Below are positions 54,140-62,404 of a stretch of DNA of 64,000 bases, piece after piece. The DNA comes from Nocardia sputorum (GTDB lineage Bacteria > Actinomycetota > Actinomycetes > Mycobacteriales > Mycobacteriaceae): assembly GCF_027924405.1 (NCBI RefSeq), contig NZ_AP026978.1, forward strand, positions 4,402,001-4,466,000, written 5' to 3'. Made by a program: the position numbers and the translations under genes. Every line of letters begins with the position of its first letter. Positions within the stretch are counted from its first letter, which is position 1. The notes beneath the pieces are model-generated. The model did not search any database, was not told the origin of the DNA, and saw only the letters and a list, made by a program, of their open reading frames with translations.

Positions 54140-54700
54140 GCTGGCGGGAGTGATCGCCGATGATCCGGCCGTCATCCCGCCCCAGTCCCCGCTGCAGGAA
54201 CTCATCCACGGGCCGCTGCCGACGGCCCGGACGGCGCGCCGTGCCGACAGTCTCTACCTGCGAGAGAAGGACGGCACCGACCGCTGGCAATCAGTCTGCC
54301 CAACCCTGATGCAGCACCTGCTCGATCACGCCACCCAACGCAATAGCCTGCGGTCGGGGCAACTAATGCGCTACCGCAACGGAACACCCTTCACCGCACG
54401 GCGTTTCGACTACCTCTGGAACCGCATCGGCGACACCTTGCCCTGGGTCGCCGCCCAAGGCATCAGCATGCACTGGCTGCGCCACACCACCTTCACCTGG
54501 GTGGCGCGCACCTTCAACTGCGCCGTCGCCGCGAATACGCCGCACACCAAGGCAAAACCGCTGGCGCGACCGCTACGTACGTCAAGTCCCACCTCAGGAA
54601 GTCGCCGCCGCCCTGTCCGTGCTCACCGGCGAACCGCACCCACTCGTGCCCACACACCAGCCGAGCGCACATCTGTCGTCCGCATGCTGACCACGTCGCA
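54140..54700 (+). pseudogene. Tyrosine integrase fragment
   Basis: The frame YLREKDGTDRWQSVCPTLMQ ... MRYRNGTPFTARRFDYLWNRIGDTLPWVAAQ, MHWLRHTTFTWVARTFN matches the C-terminal half of the intact integrase at 29052-30056 (KGGTLHWQPVSPTLMTR ... RYQHGRPITRRRYDHLWNRIGRHLPWVATQ ... HWLRHTTLTWVERNFG). After that it shifts frame (EYAAHQGKTAGATATYVKSHL), then shifts again near LTGEPHPLV. The N-terminal half and the Arg box are missing. A dead relative of the same integrase family. Confidence 0.8.
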
Positions 54701-54712
54701 CAAGGACCGTCC

Positions 54713-55040
54713 ATGACCGAGACCATCGATCCACCCACCCTCAACAGCGTGCACCCCGCACAGCCTGCACTCACCGCGCGCGGAAGCCGCGTGCGCACGC
54801 CTTCTTCTGGACCGTGCTCGCTGCGGCGGCCGCCGTCAGCATCACCGGCAACGCCACCCACGCCCTCCTACACAGCAGCGCGGCGACCGGAAGTTCATGG
54901 ACTTGGCAGTGCTGCCGTGCGCACGCGACCCGTCCCGTCGCCGCGACCCTCAGTTGGTCGCACAGGTGTTGGCGCATCACCACGTCGACGGCTGGTCACC
55001 GACCCGAATCGCCCGGGAGATCAACAAGGGGCTCCCCGCC
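54713..55040 (+). pseudogene. DUF2637 (plasmid spread-type membrane protein) fragment
   Basis: Starts MTETIDPPTLNSV; after a frameshift comes HAFFWTVLAAAAAVSITGNATHALLH, the first membrane segment typical of DUF2637 proteins of actinobacterial plasmids. The body is deleted and another frame resumes with AQVLAHHHVDGWSPTRIAREI, a helix-turn-helix like the C-terminus of such proteins. Internally deleted and frameshifted, so non-functional. Confidence 0.6.
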
Positions 55041-55084
55041 AAAGTGGTGATCGTCGCGCACTACTGGGATATCGAAACCGAACC

Positions 55085-55635
55085 GACGAACGGGCTGCTG
55101 ACGGCAGTCACCCGCAACGTCATCCAGGCTGCCCTGGATGCGGAGACGACCGAGCATCTCGGGTATGCCAGGGTGACCGGGCTGCGGCGGCCGAGGCCGG
55201 TGGCGACAACCACCGCAATGGCACCAGCCGCAAAACCGTGCACACCGATATCGGCCCGGCCCCCTTGATGTTCCCCGGTGGCTGGTCAGTTCGAGCCGCG
55301 GATCGTGCCCAAGCACGGCCGCCGTGTCAGCGGTTTTGACGAGGCCGTGATCAGTTTGTGCGCCAAGGGCTTGACCACCGGCGAGATCCGCGATCACCTC
55401 GCCGAGCTCTACGGTGCAGATGTCTCGAGGAAGACGATCTCGAAGCTCACCGACGCAGTGGCCGCCGAGCTAGCCGAATGGCAGTCCATGGATCGCGTGT
55501 ACGCGGTGGTGGTGATCGACTGTATCCGGCGTCGAGATCCGCGATGGCCAGGTCGCCTCACGCCCGATCGACGTCGCTGGCGGCATCGGTCTCGACGGTG
55601 CCCGTGACGTGCTCGGGCTGTGGGTCGGTCTGTCC
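55085..55635 (+). pseudogene. IS256-family transposase fragment
   Basis: Pieces of a Mutator/IS256 transposase follow in three frames: TRNVIQAALDAETTEHLGY, then GGDNHRNGTSRKTVHTDIGP, then GQFEPRIVPKHGRRVSGFDEAVISLCAKGLTTGEI, YGADVSRKTISKLTDAV and RVYAVVVIDC with the first catalytic Asp, then EIRDGQVASRPIDVAGGIGLDGARDVLGLW. The second catalytic Asp/Glu region is absent. Dead remnant; no clear inverted repeats seen. Confidence 0.8.
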
Positions 55636-55827
55636 GCGCCACCTGTCCGCAACCGTCACAGCGACCGACCGCGCCGTCAGCCGCACTCTGCGCCACGCCG
55701 GACACAACGACGGGATCTCCCGCGTGAGCTGCTCCCGTGCCAACTTGGCTACGGCCGGCCGGGTTGTAGCGCTTGCGCCAAACGGGTTTCGGCAAACCAG
55801 GTGCGGCCGCTTGTGGCCGGGCCACGA

Positions 55828-56643
55828 TCAGGCTTCGTTCGACGTGTCGCGTACTCCGGCGGCACGCATTGCGGACCTGATGGCCAGTCCGAGCACCAAT
55901 CCCACCCCGGCTACCGCTGCGGCGATTTCTCCGGCTCCCGTAGCGAAGGCAACCACCAGCACAACTGCCAAAGCAAGCGCCCCCAGTGCGATGAGGGCGT
56001 TCACCACCCAATCTGGCAGTGGCTTGCGTAGCTTGTCCCAGATGGATTCCTGCTCAGATTCCTCAGCCTCGCGCATGGTGCGTACTGGTTTGGTCGGGTA
56101 GTCTTTCCCGCCGAATTCTTGTGCCTCTCGTAAATCTTCGCGCTGCAGTTCAGACAGGCGGAACGGTCCGCAACTGTCGTCCCATTCCGATAGTTTGCGA
56201 CGCAACTCGCGTTGGTCCTTGTAATACCTATCGCGGTGCCCGTCCCATGAACCGTGTTTATGGTGCGCCTCGTTACGGTGGCGGTGAAATTTGAACAGCT
56301 CGTTTTCATCTTCCTGAGCATCCCTGAAGCGCTTGGCGACCTCATCGAGCCAGTAGACGATAGCCTGCAACAAATCCAGGCACGGATCGCGACCGTTTGC
56401 GCCTCCGCCGGCGGGCACGGCCGTTTGCCGCAGCACTAGGGCGGGACTCGTCGTGTGCCAAAGTGGAGGTGTGGCCCCCTTCGGTTCCGCGGTGCCGTCG
56501 AGTATGTGCAGTGTCGCCTGGTTACCGCGAGTTGCTTTTAGCATCGCGATTGGCGACTGTCTGATCGTCTGCGCCTGGTACGCGGCCTTCCGAGTGCTCG
56601 GTTCCGAGGTACTACGGGCCGGGACGTGTGTGAGGTGCGCCAT
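55828..56643 (-). CDS. Membrane-tailed protein at the end of the eCIS operon, possible cargo
   Basis: 271 residues, last gene of the - strand tail-like operon. The middle is very charged and helical (DEVAKRFRDAQEDENELFKFHRHRNEAHHKHG, then YYKDQRELRRKLSEWDDSCGPFRLSELQREDLREAQEF). The C-terminus has two hydrophobic helices (VVNALIALGALALAVVLVVAF and AAAVAGVGLVLGLAI). The 'lR.kl.eWdd..Cg' segment recalls C-terminal regions of polymorphic-toxin and injection-system proteins. It could be a cargo that inserts into membranes or a membrane anchor for the particle. The start codon is uncertain, as no clear ribosome-binding site precedes 56643. Confidence 0.55.
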   Translation of the reverse strand: MAHLTHVPARSTSEPSTRKAAYQAQTIRQSPIAMLKATRGNQATLHILDGTAEPKGATPPLWHTTSPALVLRQTAVPAGGGANGRDPCLDLLQAIVYWLDEVAKRFRDAQEDENELFKFHRHRNEAHHKHGSWDGHRDRYYKDQRELRRKLSEWDDSCGPFRLSELQREDLREAQEFGGKDYPTKPVRTMREAEESEQESIWDKLRKPLPDWVVNALIALGALALAVVLVVAFATGAGEIAAAVAGVGLVLGLAIRSAMRAAGVRDTSNEA

Positions 56644-56817
56644 TTCAATGCTCCAGACTGCTTCTACTGGTTGGAAGACTCAATCTCGGAAATTCCGCCG
56701 TTCCGATGGCTGGCGGCGCAGCAGACAATTGCACGGGGTGCCGATTCCCTTCCTTGGAGGCGACGGCAATTTATGGTCGACTGCGAGATTATGTCATCGC
56801 CGATCCCCCGGTGCGGG

Positions 56818-57540
56818 TTATGCGGGCGGCTGCGGATAATCGGATTCCGCCGAGGTGCAGTGTGTCCAGCTATCCCGGGCCGACGTGACAATCCGTCGGC
56901 ACGCGCAGTTCTTGATTGTCGTGATCGCCCCGTCGTCGTCGACGCTTACTTCGGCGAGCACCACCCAGGGGCTGTCCGGGATGGTGGGGCAGGTGGGGTT
57001 GCCGGATGCCGCGTCTGGGTCCCCCTTGTGTGAGGTCGGGCAGGCGTCGAGGACGCCGATCTCGTAGCCGTCCCGGTAACGCGAGTACTCGCACTGGGTT
57101 TCGTCGCATCCGCAGCCGGCGGGCTGGGCTCGGACTGGTCGTGTCGGTATCTCCCGGTAACGAACCGCAATATAGCGTGGGCCGTCTGGCTTTTCTGCGT
57201 AGGTTTCCGTGCACCACGGGTCGGCGAACTCGTCGGTGTGCCCGGCCGTACCGGCGTGCAAAGACACCTCATAGGGCCGCTCGATGACGATTTCGTCGCC
57301 GAATGGACCGAGGATGTATCCGGGCTGCACCTGCACGACCCATGGTGTCGGGTCGCTGCCTTCGATGGTGCGAACAGGGCATACCAGCGCTCCGCACACG
57401 ACGCCCCAGCCGTGGAGATAGATATTGTGCCGCCGCAGTCGGTTGCGAAAGTACTCCGCCTCCAGTGTGAGATCGTCGGGGGTCATGAGTTGCCGCGGAA
57501 AGTACCGGGGACGTTCCAGTGGTGTTGTCTGGTGTTGCAT
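56818..57540 (-). CDS. eCIS/baseplate-associated protein, family member 1
   Basis: 240 residues from the ATG at 57540, which follows AGGAG by 5 bases. N-terminal block RYFPRQLMTPDDLTLEAEYFRNRLRRHN, then LHGWGVVCGALV and VQVQPGYILGPFGDEIVI. The same order (Phe-rich start, 'DL..E..Y', 'HN..LHG.GvV.Gl.V', 'v.PG.a.d..G.eI') recurs in three neighbouring genes, so they are paralogues. The C-terminal half has many Cys residues (GCGCDETQCEY, CACRR), perhaps for disulfides or metal. Likely a structural part of the tail-like particle; exact role unknown. Confidence 0.6.
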   Translation of the reverse strand: MQHQTTPLERPRYFPRQLMTPDDLTLEAEYFRNRLRRHNIYLHGWGVVCGALVCPVRTIEGSDPTPWVVQVQPGYILGPFGDEIVIERPYEVSLHAGTAGHTDEFADPWCTETYAEKPDGPRYIAVRYREIPTRPVRAQPAGCGCDETQCEYSRYRDGYEIGVLDACPTSHKGDPDAASGNPTCPTIPDSPWVVLAEVSVDDDGAITTIKNCACRRIVTSARDSWTHCTSAESDYPQPPA

Positions 57541-57579
57541 GCTTGCTCCTGTCGGGGTGTGGGGATCTCGCACCTTCGG

Positions 57580-58398
57580 TTACCGCCGGTCGTGGCTGCC
57601 CGCGCGTTCCTCCTCGACGATCCGGGTCAGGATGTCGATGAGGATGTCGTTGCCGAACACGATCGGGCGGATCGTGATGTCGACGTCGTCGATGTCGCAG
57701 GCGTCGTCGCGGCAGTTCAGGTGGATGTTCGCCAGCGGGATGCAGGGGTTGCGGGGCGGGTTCGGGCAGTCGCGGGTGATCCATTTCGCCAGTGCCGCGT
57801 AGTCGAGTTCCCCGTGGGCGAGGACGTCGGGGAATCGGCAGCTCAGCTCGATGGGGTCTGCCGCGCCCGGCTCGAATTCGATCCGGTACTGCTCGCGGAT
57901 CGCGCCTGGGGCGCACGGGGTTGAGGTCGAGCAGTCCCCGGCGAGCACCGCGACCGGGTCCGTCTCGCATTCGTGGTAGCAGAGCACCACCGTGACGCAG
58001 GCGGTCGGCTCGTACTCGTCGTCGGTGTGAGCGGGCGGGGGCTTGTCGCGGCGGTCCTCTTCCGTAGGGATGATCTCCTGTTGCCCGCACACGCGGTCGA
58101 TGAGCGCGGGCGGGATCGGGATCGGTGGGGTGCGGGTCGGGATGACGATCTCGCGTCCCCAGCGATCGATCGCCACCCCGGAGGTGATCTCGACCGCGCA
58201 GCCACTGCTTGGGACCACGTCGAGACCGCACACGACACCACTGCCGGTGACCAGCCGGTTCAGCAGCCGCCGCATCCCAATGCCGTAGGCCGTCTCCATC
58301 TCGAAGTGGTGAACGTCCATCATCTTGCCGTGGAAGAAACGGTTGCGCCGGGGCGCCGTGAGCCCCGTCCGTTGCGCCGTTGCGGGTGTTCCGTTCAT
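57580..58398 (-). CDS. eCIS/baseplate-associated protein, family member 2
   Basis: 272 residues from the ATG at 58398, preceded by AGGAGGA. Contains RFFHGKMMDVHHFEMETAYGIGMRRLLNR, VTGSGVVCGLDVV and VEITSGVAIDRWGREIVIP, parallel to family member 1. Several Cys residues follow (CGQQE, YHECETD, DCSTSTPC, NCRDDACD). The open frame reaches 59109 upstream, but that part overlaps the tail protein gene and is a shadow. Lies 32 bases downstream of the tail-protein fusion gene. Confidence 0.65.
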   Translation of the reverse strand: MNGTPATAQRTGLTAPRRNRFFHGKMMDVHHFEMETAYGIGMRRLLNRLVTGSGVVCGLDVVPSSGCAVEITSGVAIDRWGREIVIPTRTPPIPIPPALIDRVCGQQEIIPTEEDRRDKPPPAHTDDEYEPTACVTVVLCYHECETDPVAVLAGDCSTSTPCAPGAIREQYRIEFEPGAADPIELSCRFPDVLAHGELDYAALAKWITRDCPNPPRNPCIPLANIHLNCRDDACDIDDVDITIRPIVFGNDILIDILTRIVEEERAGSHDRR

Positions 58399-58430
58399 GG
58401 CTCCTCCTGATCGTGTCTTGTGGCGTGTCG

Positions 58431-60512
58431 TCAGTGGTCCCGCAGTGAACCCGAGCCGAGGAGTGTCGTCACACCGAGCTGCGAGGACTCTCCGATCCTT
58501 CCCGGCGGCGCGCCGCCAAGGACGAAGCCGGCACCGAGCACCGCCTCGCCGTCCAGCCGGGCGGGGGGTGCGTCGCCGCCGATCACGGTGTCGATCCCGA
58601 CCCGTGCCGTCCCGACCGCGAGGCCGGGATCGACCCGGCAGATCACGTAGTCGGTGTGTGCCGGTCGTTCTCGCTCCAGGAGCGCCTCGACCGCTGCTGC
58701 ACGCTCCGCGCTGTAGTTCGCGCCTTGGTAGAGGCGCACGGTGAAGCGGTGGGCGACGGTGTCGAACAGCGGCATTCCGTACTCCGCGTTGTCGATCAGG
58801 TGGGAGCGGTCGACGGTGGCGGTCGACCCGAGCACCGCACCTTGGGGTTCGGCGGCGGCGAGCATGGTCGTGACGCCCAGGACCGAGGTCTCCCGCTCGG
58901 CCGCCGGGCTCGTTTCCCCCGCGGCCAGTGCCCACCAGGCGCCGGTGACGATCGGCTCCTCGATCCAGGCGTCGACACCGGTGTGGCGGCGCAATGCTTG
59001 GCGCAGCCCGGCGGGGGTGCCACGGTGCGCGGACTCGGCGTAGGAGTGGGTGACCGCCTCGCGCAGCGCGCCGGTGTCCCACTGCGGCGCCCGGTCGACG
59101 GCGAGCCAACGCGCCAGCGTGGTGAGGAACGGCTCCGCCACGGCCGGGTCCAACAGCCGGGATAGGCCTGTCGTCGCGTCCTGCACCTCCCCAAATAGGC
59201 TTTCAACGAGCGCGAGGTAGCGCCGCAGGAACGTGTGGGGCTGCTCGTCGCGGTAGATTGCGGGCAGGTGCTGCAGGTATCCCGCATGGTCGAACTCAAG
59301 GCGGATCTGCTGCAGTTCGGCTGTGCTGGTTCCGTCGCCGGTGAATCGTATGCCGACCCAGGCGAACCTCGTCGCGGGCCGGTCGATCAGGAATTCTCCC
59401 AGTTCGGGTGGCCCGGGCGACCAGGCGGGCGCAGGGAATGGGTCCGCTGCGGTCTCCTCGACCGCGGGTTCGCTTGCTGGGTCGTTGGTGGTGTGCACGA
59501 AGAACTGCACGTGGGCATCGGCGGGCAGCGTGACCATCGTCGTGACGAGGCGGTGCCAGGTCTTCGGGCGGTCGGTGAAGCCGCCGAAGGGTCCACCCCA
59601 GGCGATGCCGTGCCGGACGAACGCCCCGTGCAGCGCCAACCGGACCGGCGGTCCGGACCCGCCGGGATGGACGATGAGCCCGCCGCGCCCGTCCAGGGCC
59701 AGCGCCGCGACCGGAGCGGACCAACCGGCCGCGATCCCCAGTCGGGTACCGTTGCGATCGAATGTGACGACCGAACCGCCCGCACCGATGTAGAAGGCGT
59801 CCGACGTTGCCGCTAGCCCGAGCGGGTCGTCGGTGAGGTCGAGGTTGTGCTCCGTGAGCAGGTGCCCGGCCGGGTCGAGGACGAGCAGCGCGCGACGGCT
59901 CCGGTCGAGGACGCATATCTCCGGTCCCGGCCGGACGGCGATGGCGACCGGGTCCCGCAGGACCGCCTCGGCAGCCAGTGTGTCGGCGAATGCGCGATTT
60001 TCCGCCCCGCCCGCGGTGAGCTGCCGAACCCGCCCATGCTCGGCGACATAGATCCGGCCTGCCGGATCGGCGGCCAAGCCCGAGGGCCGGTCGAACCCGT
60101 CCCACACGTCGAGCAGTTGGTGGGTGCGCAGGTCGAACAGTTGGATCCGGTCGTTGCCGGTGTCGGCCACGATCAGCGCGCCCCGGTTGCGGTGTACCAG
60201 CAGGCCGGTGGGTCCGCGCAGCTCGGTCGGTTCTGATCCCTCGCCGCCGACACAGCTGAATGCTTCCGAGGATCCGTCGCAGCCGTCGACGCGACCGATG
60301 GTGTGTCCGTCGGTGAAGAAGATCGTTCCGTCCGGGCCGACGGCGAGCCCGGCCGACGCGTCTGGGCCAGAGGGGGGCCCGGTTGGGGGTGGTGTGGTCG
60401 CCGCCGGCAATGTGGCGAGCCGAAGCGTGGTCTGGGTGGGATCCAGGCCGCGTCGGTGAAAGTCGCGCCACACGTTGTCGCGGTTGAGATGAACGAAAGT
60501 GGGTTCGCTCAT
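58431..60512 (-). CDS. Tail protein I/Afp12-like protein with N-terminal NHL-type beta-propeller
   Basis: 693 residues from the ATG at 60512 (AGGA 7 bases upstream). Residues 30-330 have repeats of the NHL/SMP-30 type: SAGLAVGPDGTIFFTD, GPTGLLVHRNRGALIVADTGNDRIQLFD and PSGLAADPAGRIYVAEHGRVRQL. From about residue 430, YLQHLPAIYRDEQPHTFLRRYLALVESLFGEVQDA and LARWLAVDRAPQWDT match the phage tail protein I (P2 gpI)/Afp12 region that joins baseplate to fibre. A long C-terminal part follows. Probably a baseplate wedge-tip with a propeller for adhesion. Confidence 0.8.
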   Translation of the reverse strand: MSEPTFVHLNRDNVWRDFHRRGLDPTQTTLRLATLPAATTPPPTGPPSGPDASAGLAVGPDGTIFFTDGHTIGRVDGCDGSSEAFSCVGGEGSEPTELRGPTGLLVHRNRGALIVADTGNDRIQLFDLRTHQLLDVWDGFDRPSGLAADPAGRIYVAEHGRVRQLTAGGAENRAFADTLAAEAVLRDPVAIAVRPGPEICVLDRSRRALLVLDPAGHLLTEHNLDLTDDPLGLAATSDAFYIGAGGSVVTFDRNGTRLGIAAGWSAPVAALALDGRGGLIVHPGGSGPPVRLALHGAFVRHGIAWGGPFGGFTDRPKTWHRLVTTMVTLPADAHVQFFVHTTNDPASEPAVEETAADPFPAPAWSPGPPELGEFLIDRPATRFAWVGIRFTGDGTSTAELQQIRLEFDHAGYLQHLPAIYRDEQPHTFLRRYLALVESLFGEVQDATTGLSRLLDPAVAEPFLTTLARWLAVDRAPQWDTGALREAVTHSYAESAHRGTPAGLRQALRRHTGVDAWIEEPIVTGAWWALAAGETSPAAERETSVLGVTTMLAAAEPQGAVLGSTATVDRSHLIDNAEYGMPLFDTVAHRFTVRLYQGANYSAERAAAVEALLERERPAHTDYVICRVDPGLAVGTARVGIDTVIGGDAPPARLDGEAVLGAGFVLGGAPPGRIGESSQLGVTTLLGSGSLRDH

Positions 60513-60576
60513 CGGGCTTCCTCGCGACCGTCCGGCTGTCGCCGCGCGGGGCGCGGTGAATGATTCGCGGAGCCGT

Positions 60577-61554
60577 TCATCCCTCGACACCCATCCAGCC
60601 GACTCGCCAATGACGCTCGGCTAGCTTGACCAGCTCCTCCGGGGACAGCTGTGCGGGCTCACCGTCGTCGGCGCGGAACTGCAGGACAATGACTTGAACC
60701 CGGAAACCGACGGCCGTCGGTTCGACGATGCTGAGCTGCCCGTCGAGGATGATGGTCCGGGTTGGCGGCTCATCGATCGGGATCGGGAGGTCCCGTCGGC
60801 CGTCGATTCGGGCGAAGTAGCCGGGCACCGTTCGGAACCCGCCCGAGCGGGTGTGGATCTCGGCTTGGAGCCCGCCAACGATTTGGTAGAACATTCTCCA
60901 CCCATTAGTGGTGGTGTCGTCCCCCAGGATCCATTCCTCCCAGTTGTCCGGTTCTTGGATGCCGCAGGCGATGTGCGGCTGCGTGGGCGGACGGGCGTTG
61001 CGCCGCTGGGCAATGCTGATGTCTTTGGCCAGCGTGCAGTGATGCACCGCGATATCGGCGAGCACCAGCTTCCGCCCGCTCAGTATGTCGGCGGGATCCT
61101 GCGCCGGGCTGCCATCCGGATTCAGCGGCACCCAGCAGAAGATCGGTTCCTCGCGCAGGCGCACGGCCCCCCGCGTGTCACAGATCCCTTCGCGGCGCTC
61201 GAACTCTTCCAGGTCCTCGTCGCTCGGGTACTGGACGGTCAGCACGTAGCGTTGCGGCTGCCCGACCCCGTCGTCGGCCACCGGTGGCACCGGGACCATG
61301 CGGGAGCTGGTCAGCACGATTTCGCGGCCCAAGTCGTCGATGGCGTAGCCCGGCTCGATTCCTACCTCCCGGTCGCCTTTGCGGCCGGTCACGGAGAAGC
61401 CGTTGCCGATCCCCGGCTGGTGCAGACTCTGGTTGTGCAACCAGCGCATCTCCCGGTTGAACTCCTCGATCTGCTGCAGGTCGTCGGCGAAGAGACGCTG
61501 ACCGTCGAAGAACCGCTGCCGCTCGATCGAGCGGGTCTCATGGGGTGAGCTCAT
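60577..61554 (-). CDS. eCIS/baseplate-associated protein, family member 3
   Basis: 325 residues; ATG overlaps the end of the upstream gene (ATGA) and has GAGGGA 5 bases before it. N-terminal block RQRFFDGQRLFADDLQQIEEFNREMRWLHNQSLH, GIGNGFSVTG and VGIEPGYAIDDLGREIVLT define the family. The C-terminal half (MFYQIVGGLQAEIHTRSGGFRTVPGYFARIDG, then HWRVGWMGVEG) shares 'aGF..vPcYFa.i.G' and the final 'v.WiGie' with member 4. Probably a particle component. Confidence 0.65.
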   Translation of the reverse strand: MSSPHETRSIERQRFFDGQRLFADDLQQIEEFNREMRWLHNQSLHQPGIGNGFSVTGRKGDREVGIEPGYAIDDLGREIVLTSSRMVPVPPVADDGVGQPQRYVLTVQYPSDEDLEEFERREGICDTRGAVRLREEPIFCWVPLNPDGSPAQDPADILSGRKLVLADIAVHHCTLAKDISIAQRRNARPPTQPHIACGIQEPDNWEEWILGDDTTTNGWRMFYQIVGGLQAEIHTRSGGFRTVPGYFARIDGRRDLPIPIDEPPTRTIILDGQLSIVEPTAVGFRVQVIVLQFRADDGEPAQLSPEELVKLAERHWRVGWMGVEG

Positions 61555-62396
61555 GGGTGTCCCTCACTTCGATGCTCGATACCGATCCAGGTAACGGCCA
61601 CGGTGGTGCTGGCCAGGCTGCACAACTTCTCTACGAGAGCGGATATGGAGTCGGGCACGGGAGCGAGTACGGAGAACGGCTGGGTCAGTTTGAGCCAGTT
61701 GAGCCGCGGCATCAACAACCGGACGGTGAAGCCGTCCTTGTCCGCCTGGGCGATGTGGTCGAACAGAACGAGCAGCTTCAGTTCGTGCTCTGGATGAGAT
61801 ATGGATCCCGTGATCTGGGTGAAGTAGCAGGGCACGTCGGTGAACCCGGCCGCCGACGTGTCAACCTCGACCTGGAGTCCAAGGTGCCACTCCGCTTTGT
61901 TGATCACCTCGGTCCACGGCGTCCAGGCAGTGGCACCTGGAATTGTCGCTCCGCGGCCGATCCGGGAGCGGGAGAATGGTCGGACCTGCGCGGCGGACAC
62001 CTCGGCGTCACCGACGAGCAGTCTCACACCGTCGCTGTGGGCCGCTGCGTCGGGCGGCAGCCAGCACAGCGTGACTGCACCCGATTCACCGGGTTTGCTC
62101 GCGAGCACTAGGTAGCGGCCACTCGTGTCCGCAGGGACATCAACTGGCTGGTCGAGCTTCAGTTCGCGTCCGCGACGGTCGTAGGCCAGCCCAGGTGCGA
62201 CAGTGGCGACGCCGTCCTCGGGCGGCATGACCTCCAGGCCCGACACGATCCCGTACGCCCGGTGCAGCGCACGGTTGTGCCACCAACGCAGCTGCTCGTC
62301 CAGAGCGGACTGATCGGTGAAGTCGCATCCGAGCAGCGCCTCGCCGTGGATGTGCCGCAGGCGGAGCGGATCGACCGGATGCAAGGGGTCGGTCAT
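61551..62396 (-). CDS. eCIS/baseplate-associated protein, family member 4
   Basis: 281 residues from the ATG at 62396 (GAGGTGA 9 bases upstream). Contains LLGCDFTDQSALDEQLRWWHNRALHRAYGIVSGLEVMPP and ATVAPGLAYDRRGRELKLD, then LCWLPPDAAAHSDGVRLL, AGFTDVPCYFTQITG and VAVTWIGIEH. It is close in layout to member 3. The open frame to 62585 overlaps the baseplate J gene and is not used. Coupled to member 3 by a 4-base overlap. Confidence 0.65.
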   Translation of the reverse strand: MTDPLHPVDPLRLRHIHGEALLGCDFTDQSALDEQLRWWHNRALHRAYGIVSGLEVMPPEDGVATVAPGLAYDRRGRELKLDQPVDVPADTSGRYLVLASKPGESGAVTLCWLPPDAAAHSDGVRLLVGDAEVSAAQVRPFSRSRIGRGATIPGATAWTPWTEVINKAEWHLGLQVEVDTSAAGFTDVPCYFTQITGSISHPEHELKLLVLFDHIAQADKDGFTVRLLMPRLNWLKLTQPFSVLAPVPDSISALVEKLCSLASTTVAVTWIGIEHRSEGHP

Positions 62397-62404
62397 CGGC
62401 GGGT

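Noticed and set aside
57580..59109. Long version of eCIS family member 2
   Set aside because: The part before 58398 overlaps the tail-protein gene in another frame and is Arg-rich; the ATG at 58398 has AGGAGGA.
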